NCBI GenBank assembly: GCA_964519365.1
Contig: CAZFHP010000040.1
Coordinates: forward strand, 1 to 13,371
Reading direction: 5' to 3'
DNA from: CAZFHP01 sp964519365
GTDB lineage: Bacteria; Babelota; Babeliae; Babelales; RVW-14
DNA: 13,371 nt
The position numbers and the translations under genes are program-made. Of this stretch, positions 1 to 6,951 are shown piece after piece; the stretch's first letter is position 1; the number at the start of each line of letters is the position of its first letter. The notes under the pieces are model-generated. The model saw only the letters and a list, made by a program, of their open reading frames with translations. It had not been told where the DNA came from and did no database searches.

Positions 1-44
1 ACCCTTTATAACCCGTTACTTTATGTTCTTTAATATCGCGTGTA

Positions 45-335
45 TTAAATATGATGTATCGAACAAAATGGCAATAACGCCATAGAGCGTGCGAGTTTAA
101 TTTGTCGAGATAAACGACGTTGATGATAAAAGCAATTACCAGAAACACGTGATGGTAATATCTTGTGTCGTTCTGTTTGAAAGCTCTTGAGTAATTCTGT
201 ATTTTTGTAATCGATTAACAAAGCCATTTCAGGCTTGCCGCAAAAACGACAATGTTTTTTGGTTAAGTACGATTGCTTACGAGACTTTTTATGCAATAAG
301 CGAGAGCTTACGCGTAATTTAAATTTCTTGGACAT
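45..335 (-). CDS. rpsR: 30S ribosomal protein S18
   Basis: Small-subunit ribosomal protein that forms a heterodimer with S6 on the 16S rRNA platform. The 96-residue protein has the family core: CRFC at residues 29-32, the IDYKNTELLKSF segment at 41-52, the ERHKILPSRVSGNC segment at 55-68, then HQRRLSRQIKLAR and ALLPF. C29, C32, C68 and H71 form a Cx2C...Cx2H set, as in the zinc-binding form of S18. About 28 basic residues precede the core, and a short CSIHHI tail follows the usual ALLPF end. The start is the ATG at 335, with an AGGA-type ribosome site about 10 bases upstream. It lies 56 bases downstream of rpsF with no ssb between them, so the two are probably cotranscribed. Confidence 0.96.
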   Translation of the reverse strand: MSKKFKLRVSSRLLHKKSRKQSYLTKKHCRFCGKPEMALLIDYKNTELLKSFQTERHKILPSRVSGNCFYHQRRLSRQIKLARSMALLPFCSIHHI

Positions 336-391
336 GTTTTGATCCTACTTTTTATTTAAATTTTTATGTACGATTAATTATACGCGTATGC

Positions 392-925
392 CTAGTTTGA
401 CTCTGAGCTTGATTCGGAGCTTGCTTCTGGCTCTTCTTTTGGTGCCGGTTCAGCAGGAGCTTCTTCTTGAGGCTTTTCTTCTGAACTTTCTTGAGGCTTA
501 GCTGAAGATGACCCTACGCTATCAAGAAGACTTTCGATTTTTTCTTCTTTTGCGTGATCAATGTTTCCAGTATCGCTTTTACCAAAAACGTCCGGTTTAT
601 GATACGTTGTTGGTGCATCCGGTGCAAGTTTAACTGTCGTATATCGCAAGACAATGTCATGACATTTAATCTTTAAGAACGTATTAAGATCTTGAAGAGC
701 TTCTGTTACATGCTCTTTGCCAAGTTCAAATCGAACAAACATGTAATAACCATAGCTATTTTTTTGAACGGGATATGCAAGTGAACACTTGCCCCATGGA
801 TCAAAAACGGTAAGCTTACCTTGTGCTTTTGAAGACATTTTATCGTAAAAATCTTCGAGCATTTGCTGCTCATCTTTTGTCACTTCTGTACGAGCAAGCA
901 ATAACGTTTCATAACGTGCTGTCAT
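392..925 (-). CDS. rpsF: 30S ribosomal protein S6 with acidic C-terminal extension
   Basis: Small-subunit ribosomal protein that binds 16S rRNA together with S18. Residues 1 to about 100 match the S6 fold: the start MTARYETLLL, the WGKCSLAYPVQKNSYGYYMF segment near 44-63 (the usual RRLAYPI...G.Y region), and the strand ending in IVLRYTTVKL. Most S6 proteins end near 95-135 residues. This one has 177, and the last 50 or so are low-complexity, rich in Glu, Ser, Pro and Ala, ending in SSESN, so probably disordered. An acidic tail also occurs in E. coli S6, where RimK adds glutamates, but no rimK is in view. The ATG at 925 has a good GGGAGA ribosome site, and a candidate S6:S18-binding leader lies upstream. 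Confidence 0.96.
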   Translation of the reverse strand: MTARYETLLLARTEVTKDEQQMLEDFYDKMSSKAQGKLTVFDPWGKCSLAYPVQKNSYGYYMFVRFELGKEHVTEALQDLNTFLKIKCHDIVLRYTTVKLAPDAPTTYHKPDVFGKSDTGNIDHAKEEKIESLLDSVGSSSAKPQESSEEKPQEEAPAEPAPKEEPEASSESSSESN

Positions 926-961
926 AAAAGGTTCTCCCTGTAATAAATTATGAATAAAGAG

Positions 962-992
962 AAAGCGCCTAAATAGCGCTACGGTCCTATAA
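962..992 (-). promoter_or_regulatory. Candidate S6:S18-binding leader motif of rpsF
   Basis: Read on the minus strand, the rpsF 5' leader has a hairpin with arms AGCGC and GCGCT (976-980 and 964-968) and a 7-base loop. CCG (982-984) sits immediately on its 5' side. Flanking AGGA and UUCU can pair, leaving CCGU as a one-sided bulge. A CCG in a bulge next to a hairpin is the published hallmark of the rpsF leader element bound by the S6:S18 complex for autoregulation. It lies about 39 bases upstream of the rpsF start. The short flanking stem is the weak point, and no covariation test was possible. Confidence 0.45.
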
Positions 993-1011
993 AGAGCTTT
1001 ATGTTACCAGA

Positions 1012-1017
1012 ATTATA
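1012..1017 (-). promoter_or_regulatory. -10 element for the rpsF-rpsR operon
   Basis: A perfect TATAAT on the minus strand would start transcription near position 1005, giving an rpsF leader of about 80 bases. The expected -35 region falls inside the terminator hairpin at 1034-1061 and does not resemble TTGACA, so only the -10 is convincing. Confidence 0.45.
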
Positions 1018-1024
1018 GATTTTT

Positions 1025-1061
1025 ACAAACAAAAGCCCCGATTATCGTAATAATCGGGGCT
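1025..1061 (-). terminator. Rho-independent terminator of the Xre-type regulator gene
   Basis: Perfect 12-bp inverted repeat: AGCCCCGATTAT at 1034-1045 and ATAATCGGGGCT at 1050-1061, with a CGTA loop. On the minus strand it is followed by TTTTGTTTGT. It lies 24 bases past the stop codon of the regulator gene ending at 1086 and separates that gene from the rpsF promoter. The plus-strand side lacks a T-tract. Confidence 0.9.
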
Positions 1062-1085
1062 CTCTAAAATCGTATATCGCTGCTA

Positions 1086-1763
1086 TTAAAGCGTTTGATA
1101 TCGGTGAATAACTTTTCCAATGATTCTGAACTGATCTTTACCTCGAACAAGGGCGATTGGCGCTTGTTTATGGTTAATCGATTCAAGAACAACAAATTCA
1201 TCCATAAAGTTAACCTGTGCAATTATTTGCTTTTTGTCAGCATCTGCACCATACTCGACGGCTACGATATCACCTGAATTTGTCCATGTATCAGGAGCAA
1301 CGACTAATAAGTCGCCCTTGACAAAGTTAGGTGCTAAAGCGTTGTCTTGTAATTTTAAACAGAAAACTGAATCATCATTTGCTCCCAAAACAGGCACAAA
1401 CTCATCTTGGCAGCCAGTTGCTTGCTGAACAACCTGATTGTTATAGGCTGATGGCTGCGAAGGAATTTGTCCAACAACAGGAACAACGTTAACTGTAAAA
1501 TCTTTATTTTCTTGATCTTGTGGTAATTGTACGGCTGTCTTAATAGCATCAGTACGTTTTTGATTATCACAATCAAAAATGTCTGTTGGTTCTAGTTCAA
1601 AAGCCATCGCTAATTTTTTAAGTGCATCTTCGTTCCATCGTCTTGTGCCATTCTTGATATGCGTAAGATAACTCTCAGACATACCAGTTTTTTCAGCTAA
1701 GACTTTCGTCGTCCAGCGACGTTGACGAAGAAGCTCTTTTACTCGTAATCTTGTTGAAATCAT
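1086..1763 (-). CDS. Xre-family regulator with degenerate S24/LexA-like C-terminal domain
   Basis: Probable DNA-binding repressor of 225 residues. An Xre-type helix-turn-helix spans about residues 5-63 (VLAEKTGMSESYLTHIKNG with the ALKKLA segment after it). A Gln/Asn/Pro-rich linker follows, then an S24 peptidase-like domain from about 92 to 225, recognisable by VPVVGQIP, FCLKLQDNALAP, GDLLVV, GDIVAVEY and LESIN. In self-cleaving members the catalytic Ser sits in a GDSM-type motif; here the matching residue is Asn141 (QDNAL). The position expected for the catalytic Lys appears to be Ala182, and no Ala-Gly cleavage site follows VPVVG. It is therefore probably a repressor fold without autoproteolysis. 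It has a GGGGAGG ribosome site, its own strong promoter and a terminator, so it looks monocistronic. Its targets are unknown. Confidence 0.88.
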   Translation of the reverse strand: MISTRLRVKELLRQRRWTTKVLAEKTGMSESYLTHIKNGTRRWNEDALKKLAMAFELEPTDIFDCDNQKRTDAIKTAVQLPQDQENKDFTVNVVPVVGQIPSQPSAYNNQVVQQATGCQDEFVPVLGANDDSVFCLKLQDNALAPNFVKGDLLVVAPDTWTNSGDIVAVEYGADADKKQIIAQVNFMDEFVVLESINHKQAPIALVRGKDQFRIIGKVIHRYQTL

Positions 1764-1791
1764 AATAAAAGCCTCCCCAAATTACATAAAA

Positions 1792-1810
1792 ACTCACTAA
1801 ATACTCACTA
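1792..1810 (-). repeat. Two direct AGTGAGT heptamers in the regulator leader
   Basis: On the minus strand the sequence reads TAGTGAGT twice with an 11-base period, about one helical turn (1792-1799 and 1803-1810). They lie between the promoter and the start codon of the Xre-type gene, a plausible place for an autoregulatory operator. The same heptamer recurs at 3701-3707 and 7261-7267. Confidence 0.4.
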
Positions 1811-1822
1811 TTGACAATAAAA

Positions 1823-1837
1823 CAGGCCTTTCGCCTG
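1823..1837 (-). promoter_or_regulatory. GC-rich hairpin in the regulator 5' leader
   Basis: CAGGC and GCCTG arms (5 bp, loop GAAAG on the minus strand) are followed by TTTTATTG. The hairpin sits shortly after the predicted transcription start of the regulator gene and 64 bases past the OPT gene stop. It could be a weak terminator for OPT transcripts, a 5' stabilising hairpin, or an attenuator. The stem is short. Confidence 0.35.
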
Positions 1838-1855
1838 AAATTATTATCTTTTTTT

Positions 1856-1883
1856 AGTATACCTAAATGTTACACATTGTCAA
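1856..1883 (-). promoter_or_regulatory. Sigma-70-type promoter of the Xre-type regulator
   Basis: A consensus TTGACA (minus strand, 1878-1883) is separated by 16 bases from TATACT (1856-1861). Transcription would start near 1849, giving a leader of about 85 bases. The -35 box begins only 18 bases past the OPT stop codon. This is the best-formed promoter in the window. Confidence 0.7.
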
Positions 1884-1900
1884 GAAGGGTACTAATAACG

Positions 1901-3643
1901 TTATCCCAAGAACATTTTACATAACAAAGACGTGATAACCCAAAGCGTTTCGCTCGCAAAAACCCCTGCGCAAAAGGGAAAATAGTCTTCTTTACGCTTA
2001 ACAAGCGCTGAAATCAGCCCACCTATCACAAAACCTATCGTTATACGATTCGGCATAATGATACCACCAAAGGTCATAGTAGGACTTATACGCATCTTTT
2101 TGAGCAGAAGCCCAAATAAAAAGCCAAAGCTTACGACATAAAGATTAAGATTAAGCGACTGAATGAGCAATACTTTTGAGCGCCCACGCTGGCAAAACAG
2201 CATCTCTGAACCAATCGTTAGATTAGAAAAAATCACATACAAGATAAGCCCAACGGTTAACGATGTAACAAGTAGTCCTATCCATTGTCCAATATGAATC
2301 TCTGAGCGATCAAGATCACAATATGTTCCTGTTTTGTAGTCAAATAATAGATCCGAAGCGACAGCGGCACAAATATTAAAAAACACACATATAGCTGTTA
2401 CCTGAATAAAATTTAGTTTAAAAAGCAGGAGCATAGGAAGTAAAACAAACGACGCAAAGCGACCAAACTGAATAAGCCCGATGTCACAACCAATATAACT
2501 AATCTCATACGTAGCAAGCGCAACAAAAATAAGTAACGTTACCTGTGCAATAAGCGAAAAGCCTAAATATGACAGAACAGCACACGAAGCGGCAATTGCA
2601 AGTAATGGCTCGACTTTTTTCAAAAAGCTTGAAAACCCGTGTATAAACGAAGGACGTACATCTTCTCCGTTCTCCCCGAGGGGCTGCTCCGGAGCCTTCG
2701 GCGAAGGCGAGCGTCTCGAGGGGTCTTTCCCATACGAGCGAATAAATCGCAAAAACGTATGTTTACTTTGTGCTAAGCTTCTGGTATAGCGCGTAAACGT
2801 ATTAACAATAGCATATGGATTTTTCAAAACCCCAAGAACAAGCTCTGAGACAACTAAACCCGAGCAAAACGCCAAAACAAAGGACCCTTGTGCTAATGGC
2901 TGGAAAAGAGCAAACGGTAAAAATTCTGCATGATGATTTAAAGGGTATAACACAAGATGCTTTGAAATCATGCCAACAACAAGCGGCATAACAATAGGAA
3001 GGCCAACGACAAAACCCATTGACCAAAGCGTAGGCCATAACGCCAACGCAAGAGAATCGCCGACAAAAGATTTAAAGAAATAAATTGTTCTGGGCAAAAC
3101 CCCTGCAATCTTACCCGCACCATCTCGCAAGAAGCTAAAAATAACCGTCGATATCGTCCCCCCTAATAACTGTTTTAGTTGCTGAGTTTGCTCCTGTGAT
3201 GAAATAACACTATACGTTAACTTACTGACCGGAAACGGAAGTTTTTTTGTGACAATAAAATTATGAGCAAAATTACGCCCAAGCAATATCCCATAACTCC
3301 CAGCAGCAAAGCATATTGCGCTTGCCATAGTACAAAAATAACATGCATTCTGGATCCAGTTATTAAACGTGTATGGATCTAAAAAATAGAGGATCGGCAC
3401 AGAAAAACCTATTCCTACGGCAATAATACCACCACCGGCACCTATTGCTTGAGCAAGCAGAATATTCCTGCGCATTTTTTGCACAGACCCATCTGTTCTT
3501 TTAAATTTGATAAACAAGCTTCCCAAAAGCACCAATGTTGGCGCTATCCAAGGGCCCAACATAGTTGCCATTGATATGTATGAAAGAATTGCAACGGAAA
3601 GAACGGTAAAAATAATACCAAGCACGATAACAAAAATATCCAT
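1901..3643 (-). CDS. OPT-family (oligopeptide transporter-like) membrane permease
   Basis: Polytopic inner-membrane transporter of 580 residues. OPT proteins import oligopeptides or metal-chelate complexes; the substrate here cannot be told. Family-like segments are a Gly-rich AIGAGGGIIAVGIGF stretch (about 66-80), GSYGILLGRNF...KKLPFPVSKL (about 116-142, the LPFP signature), a DYKTGTYCDL stretch in the second half (DxKTG signature), and a C-terminal block with SPTMTFGGIIMPNRITIGFVIGG. Hydrophobic segments run along nearly the whole protein. A hydrophilic insert near residues 307-326 is encoded by a GC-rich repeat. The start is the ATG at 3643, after an AGG-containing ribosome site. It runs alone between a divergent intergenic region and the regulator gene. 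Overall length is somewhat short for OPT permeases. Confidence 0.8.
   Translation of the reverse strand: MDIFVIVLGIIFTVLSVAILSYISMATMLGPWIAPTLVLLGSLFIKFKRTDGSVQKMRRNILLAQAIGAGGGIIAVGIGFSVPILYFLDPYTFNNWIQNACYFCTMASAICFAAGSYGILLGRNFAHNFIVTKKLPFPVSKLTYSVISSQEQTQQLKQLLGGTISTVIFSFLRDGAGKIAGVLPRTIYFFKSFVGDSLALALWPTLWSMGFVVGLPIVMPLVVGMISKHLVLYPLNHHAEFLPFALFQPLAQGSFVLAFCSGLVVSELVLGVLKNPYAIVNTFTRYTRSLAQSKHTFLRFIRSYGKDPSRRSPSPKAPEQPLGENGEDVRPSFIHGFSSFLKKVEPLLAIAASCAVLSYLGFSLIAQVTLLIFVALATYEISYIGCDIGLIQFGRFASFVLLPMLLLFKLNFIQVTAICVFFNICAAVASDLLFDYKTGTYCDLDRSEIHIGQWIGLLVTSLTVGLILYVIFSNLTIGSEMLFCQRGRSKVLLIQSLNLNLYVVSFGFLFGLLLKKMRISPTMTFGGIIMPNRITIGFVIGGLISALVKRKEDYFPFCAGVFASETLWVITSLLCKMFLG
2667..2723. repeat. 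GC-rich interspersed repeat inserted in the OPT gene
   Basis: This 57-base block is far richer in G+C than its surroundings. It contains nested palindromes (GCTCCGGAGC; CCTTCGGCGAAGG) and near-matching ends CCCCGAGGGG and CTCGAGGGG. On the minus strand it opens with CCCCTCGAGACGCTCG and closes with CTCGGGGAGAACGG. That layout resembles the interspersed repeats of many bacterial genomes that open with TTCGA/CTCGAGACGCTCG and close with CTCAGGG.GAACGG. It is read in frame as a Ser/Pro/Arg-rich loop, about residues 307-326 of the permease. Insertion is inferred; no uninterrupted homologue was available. Confidence 0.6.
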
Positions 3644-3732
3644 AAACTCTTACCTACCCTGCTGACTTTGAAGCTTCATTACAGAAACTAATTCACAGAA
3701 ACTCACTCGTTTAAATTTATACACGCGCACCA

Positions 3733-3760
3733 AGTATACCAGAGTCAAAACGTAACGCAA
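3733..3760 (-). promoter_or_regulatory. Candidate promoter of the OPT gene
   Basis: TTGCGT (minus strand, 3755-3760) is separated by 16 bases from TATACT (3733-3738), predicting a start near 3726 and a leader of about 83 bases. A TTGACT nearby has no well-spaced -10 of its own: the next one, TATAAA, is 21 bases away. Confidence 0.45.
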
Positions 3761-3767
3761 CCGCTCT

Positions 3768-3804
3768 TATAGTCGTCAATTTTACAATGATGCTTACGAC
3801 TATA
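3768..3804. repeat. 9-bp inverted repeat upstream of the OPT promoter
   Basis: TATAGTCGT at 3768-3776 and ACGACTATA at 3796-3804 are exact reverse complements with a 19-base spacer. It sits just upstream of the OPT -35 box and about 165 bases before the plus-strand gene. It has no T-tract like a terminator, so it could be a regulator site for either divergent gene. Confidence 0.4.
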
Positions 3805-3849
3805 CAAAAACATAAATATCAGGCAAAATAAAAAGTGATCAGTTTTATG

Positions 3850-3879
3850 TTGATTTTTCTGTTAGAAATAATTTACAAT
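3850..3879 (+). promoter_or_regulatory. Candidate promoter of the 3969 gene
   Basis: TTGATT (3850-3855) is separated by 18 bases from TACAAT (3874-3879), predicting an untranslated leader of about 80 bases. A second perfect TATAAT at 3950-3955 is only 13 bases before the start codon and lacks a clear -35 box. Confidence 0.35.
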
Positions 3880-3968
3880 TAGAATATAAGGGTATGGTGT
3901 CCTTGATACGAAAAGCTATATACAACCGCACGTAAGCACTTATAGATCATATAATTGGAGACAGGCGT

Positions 3969-4502
3969 GTGAATACGAACGAACAGATAAAAAAAATTAA
4001 AAAAATCTGCATTTATCTCTTGTTTTTTATCCTGGGAACGGCAATCTCAGGCAGAATAATCTTTCGTCTTTTCACAGACGACACGTCGCTTGAGCCAAGA
4101 CCAGAAACTGATTTAGCCGAGCTGCGCGTACAAGAGCTTATTTATGAACCTGAAACGTATCATTCAGTCGATGGTTTGTATTACAATTTCAAAAAAATGG
4201 TTCGCTTAATTGACGCCTGTTCAAGCGTCAAAAAAGCGCTGGCTATTACGTTTAAAGACAATGTACCTACCCAAACCAAATATCATAAAAATATCACTCC
4301 TGAATATCTTTCAGGGCTTATCGACGAACTTTATCAAGAAAAACGCCTGCTTAAGAATTATATTCTTGATCTTAAGGGCTATGCAAGCGACACATCGTTT
4401 AGGAAATATCGCTCATTGCACTATTATTTGGGGGTTCTTGAAAACAATCTTGCTGACCTGAATATTTTGCGGCAAAGAACAAATACGAAACTCAAAAAAT
4501 AA
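3969..4502 (+). CDS. Unknown single-pass membrane-anchored protein
   Basis: 177 residues, not recognised. A Lys-rich N-terminus (IKKIKK, residues 7-12) precedes one hydrophobic segment, about residues 13-26 (ICIYLLFFILGTAI). By the positive-inside rule the rest should face the periplasm, or the segment is an uncleaved signal. The remainder is soluble, rich in Lys, Leu and Tyr, and predicted mostly helical. Residues 110-177 look like a helical hairpin, possibly coiled coil. The start is GTG 3969, with GGAG nine bases upstream; an overlapping GTG two bases earlier is in another frame. It stands alone on the plus strand between divergent OPT and convergent lon, with its own promoter and terminator. 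Confidence 0.75.
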   Translation: MNTNEQIKKIKKICIYLLFFILGTAISGRIIFRLFTDDTSLEPRPETDLAELRVQELIYEPETYHSVDGLYYNFKKMVRLIDACSSVKKALAITFKDNVPTQTKYHKNITPEYLSGLIDELYQEKRLLKNYILDLKGYASDTSFRKYRSLHYYLGVLENNLADLNILRQRTNTKLKK

Positions 4503-4504
4503 TC

Positions 4505-4530
4505 GGGGCCCGAATGGGCCCCTTTATACA
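4505..4530. terminator. Bidirectional terminator between 3969 gene and lon
   Basis: A perfect 7-bp inverted repeat GGGGCCC/GGGCCCC (4505-4511 and 4516-4522) has a GAAT loop. On the plus strand it follows the stop by two bases and is followed by TTTATA. On the minus strand, past the lon stop, it is followed by GATTATTTTTTG. It probably ends both convergent transcripts, more strongly for lon. Confidence 0.8.
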
Positions 4531-4532
4531 TT

Positions 4533-4553
4533 AAACGTTACGGAAAACGTTAC
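4533..4553. repeat. Short tandem AAACGTTAC repeat past lon
   Basis: AAACGTTAC occurs at 4533-4541 and 4545-4553, a 12-base period, each containing the palindrome AACGTT. It lies between the lon stop codon and the shared terminator. Meaning unknown; it may be chance or part of a 3' structure. Confidence 0.35.
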
Positions 4554-4563
4554 AAAAAAATAT

Positions 4564-6951
4564 TTAAGACTTCAGCAAAACGTGTTTTACAACTTCTTGC
4601 ACGGTATCGACTAACACGATATTCATGCCTTTAGAAATCTTATCAAGCCCTTTCAAGTCTTTTTGGTTAAGCTTAGGAATAATAACATTACTCAAGCCGT
4701 TTTGCTTGGCTGCAAGCATTTTTTCTTTTAAGCCACCAATAGGCAACACGTCACCTTGTAAGTTTAACTCACCAGTCATAGCATAATTACCACTGACAGC
4801 TCGCCCGGTAAATGCTGATAAAAGCGACGAGAGCAATGTTATACCAGCCGATGGCCCATCTTTAGGTATTGCACCAGCAGGCAGGTGAATATGCACGTCA
4901 AAATCCGCAAATTTCTTCTTTTCGACACCAAACAGATCTGCATGAGCTCGCACATACGTTAATGCAGCTTGTGCTGACTCTTTCATAACGCTTCCAAGTT
5001 GCCCCGTCAAAATAAGCTTACCAGATCCTGGCATTAATGCTGCTTCAACTTGTAATATCTCGCCACCAAACGGCGTCCAAGCAAGGCCGTTACTTACCCC
5101 TACTTTATTGGCTTTGATCAAATGCTCTTTTGGTATTTTGCGTGGCCCAAGAAGCCCTTCTAGATTATCACTGGTAAAAACAAGTTCTTTCTTTTTTTCT
5201 ACAAGCGATCGTGCATATTTTGAACATAACTTATGAAGCAATCGGTCAAGCTCACGAACACCTGACTCTCGCGTGTACCCACCAATAACTTCTTCTACTG
5301 TCTTTTTGTCGATCACAACATTGTGCTTTTCAAGCCCCGCATTGTTAATCGCTTTTTTTATCAAGTGATTTTTGGCAATTTCCTGCTTATCTTCAGTCGT
5401 ATAGCCCGAAAGATGAATTATCTCCATACGGTCTCTTAATGGCTGAGGAACAGTTGCCAGATCATTTGCAGTTGTAACAAACATACACTTTGATAAATCA
5501 AAATGAACACCCAAATAATTATCGTAAAACGTGTTGTTCTGTTCTGGATCCAAAATTTCTAATAACGCTGCCGATGGGTCGCCCCTATTGGACATACCAA
5601 TTTTATCAATCTCGTCAATAACGATTAACGGGTTCATGCTGCCAGATTTACGAATACCCTGGATAAATCGCCCTGGCAAAGCGCCGACATATGTTCTTCT
5701 ATGCCCCCTAATTTCTGACTCGTCATATACACCGCCAAGCGAAATACGATAATAGTTACGCCCTAAGCTTTCAGCTATAGCCTTACCTAACGACGTTTTG
5801 CCAACCCCAGGAGGGCCCGCAAAACATAAAATTGGCACATGACAATCTTCTTTAAGCGCTTTAATCGACAGATAATCTAAAATTCGATCTTTAATCTCAT
5901 CAAGCCCATAATGATATTCGTCAAGCACTTTTTGTGCATGGGCAATATCAAGGTTGTCTTTCGTATGTTTGCCCCATGGCAACCCTAAGAGCCATTCTAA
6001 ATGATTACGAATAACCGTAGCTTCCATTGACTCGGCAGCGGTTCTGCCTAATCGTTTAAACTCTTTTGTTCCCTCAATACGAACTTCCTCAGGCAATGGC
6101 AACGTCTGTAATTTTTTCCTAAATTCTTCTAACTCTTGTTCACCGTCATCGCCAAGCTCTTTTTGTATCGCTTTCATTTGCTCACGCAAGTAATACTCTT
6201 TTTGTGATTGATTCATTGAATCCCGAGCATGTGACCGAATTTTATCTTCAACATCTTTAACAACTACTTCTTTGTTTAAGTACTCATGAATACTACGTAA
6301 TAAATCTTGAATAGACGTTGTTTCAAGTAAGCTTTGTGCTTGATCAACAGTTAAATTAAGATGTGACAAAATAAAATCCGCAACCCGTTCTGGATCTTCT
6401 ATCTGTGATAAAATCACCTGAAAGTCTGGTCCGAATACACGACCTGATGCCGCTATTTTTTCAACGACACCCAGAAGCTTTTGAATCTCTTGTGTAACAA
6501 GCGCCTTTTGCTCTTCTTTTTCTTTTTCTGTTTGCTCTTTCTTATCTTTTTTATCTTCTTGTTCAAACGGCTTAATTTTGACACTCAGCTCATCATTGTC
6601 TGCCAATATTTCTTCTACATGTGCTTTGGCAACCCCCTGAATAAGAATCTTTATCCCTTCATCGGGCAATCTCATAATACGCATAATGTTTCCAACCGTA
6701 CCGACTTCATAGAGATCGCTAATACTTATAGGCGATTGGAAATCCCCTTGTGGCTGACGAGCCGCAAGTAAAAATATCTTTTTATCTCCTTCCAGCGCTT
6801 TTTCAACGCCTTTTATAATTTTTTCATCAAGAATTAATAACGGAACAACCATTTGAGGAAAAACGACAACATCTATTGTTGGTACAACAGGTAGTACACT
6901 AGGTATTTCCTCTGGCGTAAAATTGGTTGGTTCTTTATCTTTGTTTTTCAT
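4564..6951 (-). CDS. lon: ATP-dependent Lon protease
   Basis: Cytoplasmic ATP-dependent serine protease that degrades damaged and regulatory proteins. At 795 residues it has the normal bacterial LonA length. Domains in order: an N-terminal substrate-binding LON domain (about 15-215, starting LPVVPTIDVVVFP); a helical region; the AAA+ module with Walker A GPPGVGKT (379-386) and Walker B VIDEID (D446, E447); and the C-terminal protease domain with Ser701 in DGPSAG and Lys744 in GGLKEK, the Ser-Lys dyad. A very charged Lys/Glu stretch near residues 133-150 interrupts the LON domain. The start is ATG 6951 with GGGG upstream. This ATG overlaps the TGA of the preceding small gene (ATGA), so translation is probably coupled. 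No heat-shock operator was recognised. Confidence 0.98.
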   Translation of the reverse strand: MKNKDKEPTNFTPEEIPSVLPVVPTIDVVVFPQMVVPLLILDEKIIKGVEKALEGDKKIFLLAARQPQGDFQSPISISDLYEVGTVGNIMRIMRLPDEGIKILIQGVAKAHVEEILADNDELSVKIKPFEQEDKKDKKEQTEKEKEEQKALVTQEIQKLLGVVEKIAASGRVFGPDFQVILSQIEDPERVADFILSHLNLTVDQAQSLLETTSIQDLLRSIHEYLNKEVVVKDVEDKIRSHARDSMNQSQKEYYLREQMKAIQKELGDDGEQELEEFRKKLQTLPLPEEVRIEGTKEFKRLGRTAAESMEATVIRNHLEWLLGLPWGKHTKDNLDIAHAQKVLDEYHYGLDEIKDRILDYLSIKALKEDCHVPILCFAGPPGVGKTSLGKAIAESLGRNYYRISLGGVYDESEIRGHRRTYVGALPGRFIQGIRKSGSMNPLIVIDEIDKIGMSNRGDPSAALLEILDPEQNNTFYDNYLGVHFDLSKCMFVTTANDLATVPQPLRDRMEIIHLSGYTTEDKQEIAKNHLIKKAINNAGLEKHNVVIDKKTVEEVIGGYTRESGVRELDRLLHKLCSKYARSLVEKKKELVFTSDNLEGLLGPRKIPKEHLIKANKVGVSNGLAWTPFGGEILQVEAALMPGSGKLILTGQLGSVMKESAQAALTYVRAHADLFGVEKKKFADFDVHIHLPAGAIPKDGPSAGITLLSSLLSAFTGRAVSGNYAMTGELNLQGDVLPIGGLKEKMLAAKQNGLSNVIIPKLNQKDLKGLDKISKGMNIVLVDTVQEVVKHVLLKS

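Larger units (their letters stand above)
3644..3968. other. Divergent intergenic region between OPT gene and 3969 gene
   Basis: 325 bases with no supported gene. It holds a minus promoter for the OPT gene, a plus promoter for the gene at 3969, a 9-bp direct repeat ACAGAAACT (3681-3689 and 3695-3703), one AGTGAGT heptamer (minus strand, 3701-3707), and a perfect 9-bp inverted repeat TATAGTCGT/ACGACTATA (3768-3776 and 3796-3804). No recognisable riboswitch or RNA gene was seen. Confidence 0.6.

Noticed and set aside
1..44. Possible start of rplI beyond rpsR
   Set aside because: No start codon or L9-like sequence is seen in these 44 bases; AAAGGG near the edge might be a ribosome site but cannot be supported.
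1086..1763. Naming the regulator LexA
   Set aside because: The helix-turn-helix is Xre-type, not the LexA winged helix, and the catalytic and cleavage residues are missing.
6481..6771. Plus-strand open frame within lon, rich in Phe
   Set aside because: The Phe and Leu runs are the antisense of the Lys/Glu-rich stretch of lon; no ribosome site or recognisable product.
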